Shown here: positions 12,401 to 22,142 of the stretch, in pieces | Position numbering within the stretch: the stretch's first letter is position 1 | Layout of the letters: every line of letters starts with the position of its first letter | Origin: Solanum dulcamara | Taxonomy: Eukaryota; Streptophyta; Magnoliopsida; Solanales; Solanaceae | Reading direction: 5' to 3' | Length of the DNA: 64,000 nt | Assembly: GCF_947179165.1 (NCBI RefSeq) | Contig: NC_077247.1 | Coordinates: 16,909,501 to 16,973,500, forward strand | Made by a program: the position numbers and the translations under genes | The notes under the pieces: generated by a model | What the model saw: the letters and a program-made list of their open reading frames with translations, nothing else | What the model was told of the DNA's origin: nothing | The model's database searches: none

Positions 12401-15400
12401 TACTTCACGCTCTCGAATCTGTCTGAAGGCGCCTGCTTCTATCCATTTAGAGAAGTAGTCAGTCATGATAAGCAAGAATTACCTTTTCGGGAACTGGTAG
12501 TAGCAGTTCAATAATGTCCATCCTCCATTTCATGAAAGGCCATGGGGCTGCCACTGGCTGTAAGGGTTCTCCTGGTTGGTGAACTACTTGAGTGAAGTGT
12601 TGACACTTGTCGCATTGTTTGACGAACGCCTTCGAATTCTGTTCCATCTGATCCAATAGTACCCTACCCTTATTATCTTGAGGATTAAAGAATCTGCCCC
12701 TGAGTGATTGCCACATACCCCTTCGTGTACTTCCTTCATTACACAATTGGTTTCCCCTGGTCATAGACACCTTGCCAATGGCTCCAAGTACGTCCTTCTG
12801 TACAATTCTTATCCCCCGGGTAATATTTGGCCACCTTGGTTTTGAGCGTTCTAGAGGCTTTCAAATCCCTTGGTAGCTCTCCATCCTTCGGATACTTAAT
12901 AAAATCACTGCGCTAGTCCCATACCAAATTGGTTGAGTTCACCTCTCCACACTCAGGTGCGTCTAATACTGAATGTAACAGATGTAATGCCGAACCATTA
13001 GAAGAGTCATCCTCGTCTGTTGAAATCCAAGCAAACACTATTAGAGAAAGGAGAACATCGCACATTCAGTCATCCGCGATAACTCAAGTCGCGAAGAACA
13101 CAGTGATGTACGAGGGTGAGGAAAGACATGCAGAGACACGTGAAGACTAGTTCAACATTTGCGTGACTGATACAACGGTGCAAGGGAATAAATCTACTGA
13201 AAACGTACAATTAAAGGAAAATTTACCTATGGAAGAAGCTGGGCAAGTGGACAAAGAGGAATCTGAGGCCTTGCAACTGAAGGAATAAGATGAAGCAGCA
13301 AATAGCATTGAAGATGTAATTCCTTTGAAAATTCAATTACCAGTTGAGGAGGCCATACAAGACACAAACACTTCAGAGTGGATTCAACAACACATCATCA
13401 AACTAAGCACACAAGTGGGTGTAGATTTTAAAGGGTGTGATGAGTAGGCCAAAGAATTATTTATGAAGATAGATAGCAACAATCAGATGAACAAGGGGAG
13501 GCAAGCCATTGCAAAAAAGAAAGGGGTGAATGAATTGAAAGGGTTAGAGCTTGATGCCAGTTTCTGGAGTTACGGCTCAAGAAGTAGGGGGAATACCTGG
13601 CAATACAAGATCAATGAAATTGAAAATAGTGCCTTGGAATGTTAGGGGGGGCTGAATTGTGGCAGAAAGAGGAGGCTAAGCAGAAACATTCTATATAAAG
13701 CTGATGTAGTGTGTTTCCAGGAACCAAAACTAACAGGGGTTATTACAGAGATACTAAAGGAACTCTGGGGAACAATTGGGTTAACCATGTCCAATTGGAA
13801 GCTAGGGGACTAGAGGTGACATTTTATAATGTGGAACAAAAGGGAATGGGGAGATTTCTTATAAAGTGAATTGCTTTACCTGACTTCTAGTTAAAGAAGG
13901 AATATTGACACATGAGAATTTGAATAAGAGAGGCGTTCATCTATGTTCTAAATGGTTTTTATGCGGCGAACAGGCTGAGACAATCAAGTGATCAACCATC
14001 TTTTTTTACATTGTATGTGGACACAGCAGTTGTGGTAGATATTCATCTATTTGAGGAGGATCAAATGGGTGAGGTCAGGGAACATGAAAGGACTGTTTTG
14101 GAACAAAGATGACAATGCAGCCAAAAAGGAAGGAAGATGGAAGATTGTACTTGTATGCATTTCGTGCACAGTGTGGAAAGAAAGTAATAGGAAATGTTAG
14201 GAGATGTTTTGAATATAAGCAGAGAAACTTGTAGTATACCTGTGGATTTATAGATTAACTGTTTACCATTCTCAAAAAAAAATATTGCTCTTGTATCGCT
14301 TCAAAATCAGAATGTCCTTACAAACATAGGTAATTAACTATTTATAGGTTAAAAGAACGAAACATCCACCAATATAAAAGCCCCACTCGAGCCCTAAAGT
14401 ACTTCTAATAGGAGCCAAACACGTGGTAAGACTGTTAGTGGTGCCAACTAATATTCCCCTATCGCGCTCAGACTGTTTGTACGATATTATTTGTGCATCT
14501 GTCCGTTTTGTCCTTCTTGGCCACATCACTGGGAATGAGTCCTTTTGCTCTACCCCGGACCCATGTTTTCGGGTGATCCCTTCTCCGTGCTCAAGATCTT
14601 TTTCCTCTATCTAGCATATATTCTTACCTCCTGGTTTCAAATTACCTTTGTGTCCGGATGGATTTCACACATGCCTTTGGAGTAGGCACGTCTTCCTGAC
14701 CGTTTGCTTTATAACTCTTCTAATGATGCTACATGCCCTTCTTTTTTTTGCGTCGCCATGTGTTAAGCCATCATTGTGTTATCCAACATGCTCCTATGTA
14801 AGTTATTTCATGCCTTTACTACGACCCTGCACCCTTCTAAAATATTTATTGAAATGTGTGACCATCTCATCTAAAAGTTTAAGCTCTGAAAGGGCATGCT
14901 TTTAATTTCCTTAATTATGTCTTCAACATGCCCCTTCACGTGCAGGTCTGGTTCCCTTTTTTTCATGGTCCAGACATGTGGAGATTATTTTTGATATTTG
15001 GGGATGTTGAGACTCGAACCCAGGACCTTTGCCTGCTCTGATACTATATTAAAGTGTGTAATCATCTCATCTAAAAATTTAAGCTGATAGAGAGAGCGCC
15101 TCTTTTTATTTACTAAATTGTGTCCTCATTGAGATATTAACAAGATTCTTTTGTTTCGTATCTAGTGTTTGTGAGTGTCCCCAACTAGACTTTTGTTGCA
15201 TATAAATAGATTCGTTGATGCTCAAAATAAGGCCCACTTTGATGTATTCTGCTAACTAACTATTTCCATCTATTTCCAGGGAGGACTTCCGTAAGGAATT
15301 CCAGGAGCAAAATCCAGACGTCAGGTCAATGCGAGATGTATGTGTCTCTTGAATCTACATTTGGTCTACTATAATTTTTTTTTTTTAAAACAAGGATTCA

Positions 15401-18400
15401 GTCTAGTATATTTCCTTGGTTTTAACTAGTTTGGATTATTTATCGCATTTTTCTCGTATTTTTTCAGTGATGTTTTGCAATTCTATTATGCTGCAGATTG
15501 GGAAAGCTTGTGGAGAGAAGTGGAAAACAATGACATATGAGGTTGTGCTTCTGAGCTAGCTTTTTCATGCTTTGCTCCTCTAGTTTGCTCTCATTTTTCT
15601 ATCAGTGCATTCATTTCAAGGTGAATCTTCCTGATAAAATTTACATTAAGCAAGCATTCTGAGGATAGTCTATTAATTATTGTCCATCTCTTATTAATTG
15701 CATGATTATGTCTTGTGTTGTGTTGACGCACATATGTCAAAGGGATGTTATATCGGTACAGGTACTACGTCTAATTCTTCAAAATGAGCTAAATATTAGT
15801 AAAAAACAGCACATACCATACTGTATACTTGGACACAACTAATATCAGGAAGGTACCCTTAAATGAGTCCATGTAACATAGGCCAATACTAGTTTAGTCC
15901 CGTTCATTAAAATTGTCCTCTATTTGGTGTTTTGTCTTCCAATATTCTGTACATGCGGTGAAGTTAATGCAAACTTTGTCTCTTAACTTATCTGACCAAA
16001 CAATTGACTTGTCATTTTAATTTTGTACATAAGAAATGAATAAAGCATTTGCTGGTTGTATACTTGTTTTCACCAACATGAACTTGACCTGGCATTGAGG
16101 TAATAATTTCTCTTCACTTTTATATAATTGAGGTTCTTTGTTCCAAGTCTAGACTAGTTATTAGTGTTAATAGAAGAAAGTGCATCTCTTTGTTTACCTG
16201 AACTTGGAGATTAGTTGCTCATTTTGTGGGTTGCTCTTATCTTGTGAGTAATATGTTGGCATGGGAGAAGATCAGAGCAATTAAATTGTTTCAGCATCAA
16301 GTCCGAAGCAGCCTTAGATTATGTTTTTCTGACCAGAAATCCCATTAGGTCAAGTTTTCTTCTTTATATGATAAGTCAAGTTCACTTCACTAATAACACC
16401 TCAAGATGATGTCCAAAGATTTACGAAGTGAGTGAGTGGCTAAATAACATTTATCAATCAAGTTTACAATCTAGGGATGAAGGTACTCATTCTTTACCTA
16501 AAATAAGAAGGGAATAAAAAGGATTTTAATACATTTGGAATAATTTCCTACTATTCTCATTACAAATTGTCAAAAGCACACAATGTTATGGTCTTCCAAA
16601 TTTCTGTGTTCTCCTTGCTAAATCTCTGCCATCTCCATTTGGTTATTGTCTCCTTCACCATTCTTGTAACACCCAAGCCATCTCACAGATAGAGTTTGAG
16701 ATTCCAATTTGTTCAAGTTCTTAACCTATAGGAACTGAAATTTTCTTCTGATCAGAGATTTCAAGTGACAATCTATGTTAAGCAAGAGGGACCATTAGTT
16801 ATGTTGGATGCATTCAGATTAATGGACCAAAATTGTCCCTTTTATTTGGCTTTAGACTCGAAATTATCCTTCTTATTTACTGTGGAACACTAATAGTCCT
16901 CCTTTGCCAAATTGGTGCACTTCCAGTCCACCCCAAACGTCTGTCTCCTGATTTAACTTGAAGGTTGTACTCGTACAGATAATGCGCAACATTTTTTATC
17001 AGTGAAAGTGAAAAAAAAATGTCTTGCTGCTCTGTTTTCGCATCAAATCCATCTGAAGCCTACTTTGGAAAAATCCCCAAACCAAAAGGTGTTTATTTTT
17101 AAGAACATAGGAGAAAAGAGCATATGGAGATCGTTGAGAAGCTGAAAGAGAAAGAAGAAAAGATGATGGCACAAGAGGAAGTTCAGACTGAGAAACATAA
17201 AGGGGTAAAAAGAGGATCAAATTGTCTTGCCAGAGTTCATTCGGTTACTAAGTTCATGCTTGCTTTGTTGTAACAATAAGATGGAAGTTGAATGGAACTG
17301 CTAAAAAGTTTTTGCAAGATTGTTGTTGAATAATGGAGCTAGTAAAAGGTTTCTCTAATGTTGTAATTTCCCTAAAAAGCTACTAAATAGGTTCTGCAAT
17401 TCTTTGATAGAGCCCTTAAAGTAATTACAGTAAAATAGGATTTTCAAGTTTTTGCAATTCTTGAATAAAGCTACTGAAACTTTCTACAATGCTTTAATGG
17501 AATTCTTCTAGTAATTACAGCAAATAGTATCCTTAAATGCCCTTTCTTTATCCCCTTGAAAATTCAATTTTATCTCACATAAACCAAATCCTATCCCAAA
17601 GCGAATACATAACTTAGCTACCGAACAGCCTAAGTTACCACTCAATCAAAAGAGATATATTTAGTTAAGTAGCACTGTTGTTAGTTTGGCTATGACCAAA
17701 GCATTCAAAGAACCAAGTTCTTTGAGCAACTATGCAAGAATGTAAATGATGGAATAATAATAATCAACAAAAGTATTTAGCGTGGAAAACTTGCTCAAGG
17801 GAGACGAAAACCACGACCCACCTCTGCAGGATTCCAAACTTTTCCACTAAACTCGAGCCCAAACTTCCGGGTTTGTCATCGCCCTTGCAACACCTAAGGT
17901 ATTGTTCCCAACAATCTATCCTCTCTACTCTTCTTCTTTAATGACACCACTCTGTCAATGAAGTCCCTTACAGATACAAAACAATACATACTACAATCAC
18001 TAAGAAGGTAATCAAGATATTTTTTGGAATCAACTGCGTATGATTTGATATTTTTTTTTAAAGTTTCTGCTCCAATTAGGGAGTTGTGCGGCTTACTTCA
18101 TAATCAACAATTAGATAGACAAAGCTACTAGTCATTTGTACTAAAAAGAGATTCAGTGTGGCAAGCGCGTGAAGGTTTCCATTAAAGAACTTGGCAAAGA
18201 AAGAGGACGATTAATACTCCATGTAGAAGGATGAGGATTTTTTTGATCCTAGAGCCAAAGATGAGGGACAATTCTGGTCCTTTTCTCGATGTATAAGCTG
18301 GTGGATAAATGTAGCTTTTCAGTGGTTGGTCCAAGTGTTGTCAAAGGCACGCTTAAGCCCTGTAGCTCGGCTCAAAGCATGTTGAGCGCTTCGCCTCGCT

Positions 18401-20630
18401 TAATATGCATTTCAGTGTCGTCATCAAGGCTCGAATTCATGCTTTTCCTTGTCAATGAGCCTTTTCTGAAGATGCGACACTACATAATTAATATTTCACT
18501 TTATTGTTATTTTTAATTTTTTTTTATTCATGTTTATAATTATTAGTCGTGGTCTAAACATATATCCTTATTATTGGTTTGTTTTTCGCTGCCGTTTCCC
18601 CTTTTTTTTATAATTATTTTGATATATTATACTCCAGCTGAGGGTCCTCCAGAAACAGTCTCCTTACCTCCACGAAGTAGGGGTATGGTTTGCACGCACA
18701 CTACCCTCTCTAGACCCCACTTTTGCGATTTCATTGGATATGTTGTTGTTGGACTAAACATATATATTTATATTTATTCTCTATTGGTGCCTTTTTAATT
18801 AAAGCTCACGCTTTATTTGTTCTTTGTGCTTAAAACCCCAATGGACCTTAGAGCCTTGCGCTTTTAGTTTTTGATAACACTGGGTCCATGATGCCATGTG
18901 GCAGTACAGGAAGTTTAAGTTCTTAGTAACCCTACAATGAATTGTTCAAATGGAAGTTATTTCCTCATTTATGAGTGTACTACATTGGAAAAATACCACA
19001 GTTCTACTCTTAGAGCCTGTTTGGATTGGCTTATAAGATACTTATAAGCTGTTTTTAACTTTTTTGAGTGTTTAGCTGGCCAACTTAAAGTTATTTTGTG
19101 CTTAAAATAAGCCCCAATAAATAATTAAGTTTGTTTGGATGGACTTATTTTAAGCAGCTTATAAGCTGAAAACAGTTTATAAGTCAAAAAAAATAAGTTG
19201 GGCTGCATCTATTTTTTTTTAAAAAAAACTATTTTTTTTAAAAAAAACTTATAAGCAGTTTTCAACTTATAAGTTACTTAAAATAAGTCCATCCAAACAG
19301 GCTATTAATCTGTTAGGAAAAGAGAAAAGGAAACAGAAGTAGGCTGTGGTGACATACCATCAATTATTTTTCCCAATACATGTTTTCTTATTTTGGATCT
19401 CTAGACTTAAATATCTAAAAGAATTTAGGGGGGAAATCAATATTTGAAGCAACTTTTGTTTGTTTTTATTATTGAAGGACATTTTACGTATGTGGTCCTT
19501 TAATTTTTTTTTTTTTTACCTCTTCCAGACGAAATCCTTTTCAACAAAAAGAATTTATTTTTGCCTGAAAGTGTAGTGACTCTCCACTACCAGCTTCCAA
19601 GCTTTTCTGCATTCATCTCTGTCTTTTATCAAGTCATAGAATCTTTAAATTGTTTAATCAGTAGTAGAAAGGTCCTCCTGATTTACATTTGTGGTATGTT
19701 TGGAAAGGCATAAAATTACTAAGGAGAAGCTCACTTAGGTTTCATGCCGTAGGGAAAGTACCCGTCTAGTTCTAGCTTGTTGATTTGCACTATCAAAGAG
19801 AATGTATTGTAATCCTTGCCACCATTTTATTTCCCTAAATCGTGGGGACTAGTCCTATTGTTTTTGCCAGAAGTGGTCTTCTAAGCATTCAGATTCACAT
19901 TAAGCACTGCCTGGTCCAAATCTATTGGACAAGGTTTTTGAGTTTCTGAATTAAGCAAGTAAATTTAGTATAATTGGCAGCTTATTTTGGATCAGCTGCT
20001 GAAGAATTGAAATGCTGTTGTTTTAAGCAAGGACTGGATTGATGAGGCCCTGTATTACTTCTTGGCTTAAGCAGATGATCACCTTCCTAGAGATTCGGCT
20101 TTTTTCTTTTTTCCAGACCCCACTTAGTGGGATTTCACTGGGTATGTTGTTGTTTGTTGTTTCATTACAAAAACAAAAAAGAAGAAAGGATAAAAAACAG
20201 GTGATCAAGTATATCTGTACTGAAGAACTGGTCTTGAATAAGTCTTCAAATTCTTGCCTGATGAGGGGACACTTGCATCTTTGGACCATATTATATATAT
20301 TCTCATTCAACATCTGTATCTGTTAAAGCACCTGTTACCTCTGGAAATAGAATTATGAAGATCTGAGAAGAAACCACTTATATTGGACTTTACTGGTTGT
20401 TAGGAAAAAGTGCATTACTATGATATAGCAACAGAGAAGCGGAGAGAGTTTGATAGAGCCATGTCGGACTTTAACAAGAAAAAGGTAAGCTTCCCCTTTC
20501 TAGCTTCATTAATTCCTCAATTGGTGCTATCACAGAAATTGAGCAATGTTTCTTGCCGTGTGATGGAAACTATGTGCAGGAAGGTGGAGAGTTTCAAGAA
20601 TATGAAGAAGACTCCGATTTTGATGAATAG
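6478..20630 (+). CDS. HMGB14-like: HMG-box chromatin protein, HMGB14-like, six exons
   Basis: Coding exons are 6478-6572, 6679-6843, 15280-15337, 15497-15541, 20404-20484 and 20580-20630, giving 495 nt and 164 residues plus stop. Every intron is GT...AG and phases agree throughout. Residues 1-75 are a basic Ser/Lys/Ala-rich arm. Residues about 76-148 form one HMG box: KKPPTAFFYF, DFRKEFQEQNPDVRSM, IGKACGEKWKTMTYEEK and YYDIATEKRREFDRAM, with the structural aromatics (F83, F84, W115, Y126, Y127) in place. Residues 149-164 are a short acidic tail ending DSDFDE. Family members bind and bend DNA non-specifically in the nucleus and act as architectural chromatin proteins. The box and tail are closest, from memory, to Arabidopsis HMGB14 (At2g34450), of similar length. 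Introns 2 (8.4 kb) and 4 (4.9 kb) are filled with transposon debris. No lesion is seen, so the gene is probably functional. Confidence 0.93.
6844..7434 (+). other. HMGB intron 2, 5' part without recognisable elements
   Basis: This AT-rich intron sequence follows the donor gtatgt at 6844. I recognise no gene or mobile element. Around 7135-7370 the composition is less AT-biased and, on the minus strand, AATAAAG appears at about 7160, so an old transcript-derived insertion is possible but unsupported. Confidence 0.5.
7435..8200 (-). repeat. Truncated gypsy LTR in HMGB intron 2
   Basis: The high-coordinate end reads ttgaggtgttaca, the reverse of an LTR start (TGTAACACCTCAA). The body contains the repeated 'acggtccgtag/ccgtagaagg' words found in the LTRs at 22143 and 34176. 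The inner end carries 'cccacataccttgag', the reverse of a block shared by many LTRs here. The far end of the LTR is lost and the left boundary is approximate. Confidence 0.7.
8201..9443 (+). pseudogene. Ty1/copia pol fragment (integrase C-terminus to reverse transcriptase)
   Basis: Translation gives copia integrase text (PLHFWGDPVLMSCYLNNRI, then SSSIQNQIPYSVLFPQ) at 8211-8340. Next come the spacer with FLESRPYFTSF and LPIPTFEESVVTSTSLATM (8520-8640), and the start of RT with SGPWELVPLHSGKSTIGCHL (about 8947-9005). Degraded RT blocks continue to EIDHSVFYQHD near 9420. In intact copia elements the order is GAG-PR-IN-RT-RH, and this order is kept. There is no LTR and no YVDD box, and frames shift several times. 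It abuts the gypsy LTR piece at 8200, so one element probably landed next to or inside the other. It cannot make protein. Confidence 0.85.
9444..10525 (+). other. Degenerate repeat-derived sequence, intron 2
   Basis: Broken plus-strand frames include a Lys/Glu/Arg-rich run (about 9700-9765) and a coiled-coil-like stretch from about 10110 (YELDQLKKRVVSLENG) to 10440 (leucine and lysine heptads such as LEEQIGKAKCAKTELATLK). These resemble the C-terminal coiled coils of plant 'gypsy-type transposase' or Gag-like ORFs carried by Tat/Ogre-group elements. The match is by style, not by a diagnostic motif. Confidence 0.35.
10526..10873 (+). pseudogene. Coiled-coil ORF C-terminus, probably retrotransposon-derived
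   Basis: The open frame continues the coiled-coil segment upstream and reads RLLERVRANPSIIEREMQLIRL, then acidic SEEEYLDESDRGSDKDF, then a hydrophobic tail that is probably out-of-gene read-through. I do not recognise a named family. Its position beside a minus-strand Tat-like integrase fragment (11660-12935) fits Tat-group elements that carry an extra ORF in the opposite orientation. It could also be an unrelated decayed gene. Confidence 0.3.
11660..12935 (-). pseudogene. Tat/Athila-group gypsy integrase fragment
   Basis: On the minus strand, 12920-12780 carries the end of RNase H and its linker (YPKDGELPRDLKASRTLKTK). The integrase zinc region follows with CDKCQHF at about 12615. The core (12475-12038) has MLIMTDYFSKWIEAGAF, ITCDNEPLF, HPNANGQAKSTNKIVMASL and VLWAYQTTVKTSTSETPFS, where D, D and the usual E are expected; the glutamate of GQAES is replaced by lysine (GQAKS). 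The C-terminal part (NPNCEGLYKVVAIVEKGAYQLTDMDG) continues to about 11680 in broken frames. The catalytic change and the frameshifts show it is dead. Codon-level resemblance is to the Tat/Athila clade rather than to the chromovirus-like families elsewhere in the window. Confidence 0.8.
12936..14282 (+). mobile_element. Internally deleted LINE (L1-type non-LTR retrotransposon)
   Basis: The 5' part (12936-13600) encodes a charged, stop-broken ORF1 C-terminus with QVGVDFKGCDE and KKGVNELKGLELDASF. The apurinic endonuclease starts at 13618 with LKIVPWNVRGG, loses frame at a run of seven G, and continues with RRLSRNILYKADVVCFQEPKL (about 13665-13735). The rest of endonuclease and all of RT are missing. 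The far C-terminal region resumes near 14130 with GRWKIVLVCISCTVWKESNRK, typical of the end of plant LINE ORF2. A short A-run at 14274-14282 is the likely 3' tail. Insertion is in the same orientation as the HMGB gene. Confidence 0.8.
14283..14850 (+). other. Intron 2 sequence with no recognisable element
   Basis: Pyrimidine-rich on the plus strand (14420-14850) with only chance ORFs. I see no RNA gene, LTR end or protein motif. Confidence 0.5.
14851..15130. repeat. Interspersed repeat with two direct arms
   Basis: Two similar arms, at about 14851-14935 and 15051-15130, share 'gtgtg..atcatctcatctaaaa.tttaagct' and the following block. Between them the minus strand reads 'tgggttcgagtc' (about 15008-14997), a match to the pol III B-box consensus, next to 'gtatcagagc'. 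I recognise the general type as a repeated solanaceous sequence but cannot assign it. A small LTR-type (TRIM) or tRNA-derived element are both possible. Confidence 0.45.
15542..18332 (+). other. HMGB intron 4, 5' part
   Basis: Intron begins gttgtg at 15542. No gene is visible. The segment near 17750-17960 (gcgtggaaaacttgctcaag ... ccacctctgcagg) looks like a dispersed repeat, but I cannot name it. The rest is AT-rich non-coding sequence. Confidence 0.5.
18333..18882. mobile_element. MITE with ggtcc flanking duplication, split by a SINE
   Basis: The left end aagtgttgtcaaagg and the right end, reverse-complemented cagtgttatcaaaaa, form imperfect terminal inverted repeats. Direct ggtcc copies flank it at 18328-18332 and 18883-18887. 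The arms hold the 'aagc..gcttcgcct' and 'agctcacgct' words of a known abundant solanaceous repeat. There is no coding capacity. An hAT-like origin would predict an 8-bp duplication; only 5 bp are perfect here, so the superfamily is uncertain. A SINE (18633-18751) lies inside. Confidence 0.6.
18633..18751 (+). mobile_element. TS/SolS-type SINE fragment
   Basis: The sequence ccagctgagggtcctccaga, then ctacc..ctagaccccac and ggatatgttgttgttgg, matches the 3' body and TTG-repeat tail of tobacco TS-family SINEs as I know them. The 5' tRNA-related promoter part is missing. It is nested in the MITE at 18333-18882. Confidence 0.65.
19013..19304. mobile_element. Tourist-like MITE (PIF/Harbinger type)
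   Basis: The left terminus gagcctgtttggattggctt and the right terminus aagtccatccaaacaggcta are inverted repeats flanked by TTA on both sides (19010-19012 and 19305-19307). A 3-bp TTA duplication with a GCCTGTTTGG-type end is typical of Tourist MITEs. A second internal copy of 'tttgtttggatggacttatt' (19131 on) makes further hairpins with the arms, suggesting a rearranged or doubled element. Located in HMGB intron 4. Confidence 0.75.
19305..20403 (+). other. HMGB intron 4, 3' part with a SINE tail piece
   Basis: Non-coding intron sequence up to the acceptor at 20402-20403. A short SINE-like tail (tccagaccccacttagtggg ... tgttgttt) lies at 20113-20162. Nothing else is recognised. Confidence 0.5.
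20113..20162 (+). mobile_element. TS-type SINE 3' tail fragment
   Basis: Fifty bases with 'ccagaccccactta.tgggattt' and a TTG-rich end match the tail of the SINE at 18633-18751. It is too short to show the 5' half. It lies about 240 bp before exon 5. Confidence 0.5.
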
Positions 20631-22034
20631 TATCAGGCATTGTTTATAATCTTCAGTTTTAGATGTTTGGTAGGAATAGTGTGTATTTTGGCATTATTTC
20701 TGTACATTGAACTTATCGATCTATAGTCTCTCGATTTCATGTCTTAACCCCTTTGATGAATGAACAAGCCCTCCTTTCCCCAACCAAAGCAGAATCCACT
20801 TGGTGCTCCAATATCGGTTTTGTATGTACATTATTAGCCTTGACAACACTTGAAAATAGATCTTCCATGCAGGTTTTCTGCATAAGTGCTGCACTTTTCA
20901 TTCTAGTGAAGCAATCCTTCTCTTTGAGTGTGTATTTAACTTTTTGATGGCTGTACTGCGTTGTTCACAAAAGTTTTGAGTGATTCGTATTATTCACAAT
21001 TCTGAAAGCATTTTTTGCAACAGAATATTTCTTTGTAATCAATACATTCTTTTTGAGTTCAACTTTTAGCAACTAAACTTTCCTCATAGTGGTTGGTATT
21101 TCCCTCGAAATCAATAGGTTATTAAGATAAGTTGATGTAATTGATTTCTTATTAGGGGTTCTTTCCCTCTCTTCCTCCTCATATAACTTAGTAAGATGAA
21201 TTTTTTTGTCGCCAGTTGCTTTAGGCTCAGGAGATCCTAAGCATTTAGTATCTTCTTGCGTTATGTATTTTGTCAACTATTATACTAGAATATTGAGACA
21301 TTGGGGATTTCTCATAGGCATGCATTATCGGTCCAGTTTTGAACTGAATAGGCTGTCAAAGCAAACCATTCAAAGCTTGTCCCAGCAAGGTAGAGGAAGA
21401 TCTGCAGTTCGTGTCAATAATTACGTGACATCTCCCCACATAGGGCAGTGAATCACCAAAAATGCTCTAGTTACCATCAACTTCTGAAAATAAAGGAAGT
21501 TTGAAGTTCACCATTCCATTGGGAGCATTCTATCGACCAGTATGGATAAGACTAAGTATATGCTAGTTGATATATGGACTTCATGTTGATGTTGAAGTGT
21601 TGCCTCAATATATTTTCAGTCGAAGTGTTGCGATCAAAGTACTAAGGTATTGTATACTCGCTGAAAGTGTTTAAAGTTTGGCATAGGACAATGCTGGTTG
21701 AATTGGCCTTCATATAGTCGGTTGCTTGGTGGAATAGGGTTGGAAGTGGTGCTGGTTTGGAATTGCAAGAAAGAGATGGGGGCGAGGGCAGTGCCCCCAT
21801 GGCTGCTATGTTGTGAAAGTTCCGGATGTACTTCCCGTGACAATCTCAGATACTAGTGATTGTGGGTATGAACACCCTGTAATTGAAAAATATTAAAAGG
21901 ACGAGTGGAAGAACGTGCCGCAATTCTGATTTGTGGCCTTATTGTCGTCTTAACTTGCACATATTAAGTTTCGCTGCCATGTTAGGAAAGACCTTCATGC
22001 TAACAAAGTAGATAGCCAAATCGATCAATCTGGA
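20631..22034 (+). other. HMGB 3' flank, no further gene recognised
   Basis: The 3' UTR begins at 20631. No canonical AATAAA is seen within about 300 bases, which is common in plants. Open frames at 20753-20947 and 21206-21451 show no family motif and have the composition of non-coding sequence. The segment 21640-21900 is less AT-rich but unassigned. Confidence 0.5.
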
Positions 22035-22142
22035 TTTATCACGACCCAATTTCGAATGAGCGTGTGATCGACAACTAATGCCTCATAGTTAATATAAATA
22101 TCATTACGTCATGATGAATATCATAATGGCCTCATGTACATG
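22035..22142 (-). repeat. LTR-end-like fragment, target of the solo LTR
   Basis: tatcacgacccaatttcga at 22037 resembles the reverse of the LTR end seen at 3374 and 46107. The sequence appears to resume after the solo LTR at 24309. Assignment is tentative. Confidence 0.35.

Noticed and set aside
14990..15010. B-box-like gggttcgagtc on the minus strand as a tRNA gene
   Set aside because: No A box, acceptor stem or cloverleaf could be built around it; it is part of a dispersed repeat.
20039..20326. 95-residue plus-strand frame and its 96-residue antisense partner
   Set aside because: It overlaps a SINE tail in HMGB intron 4 and has no recognisable domain or splice support.
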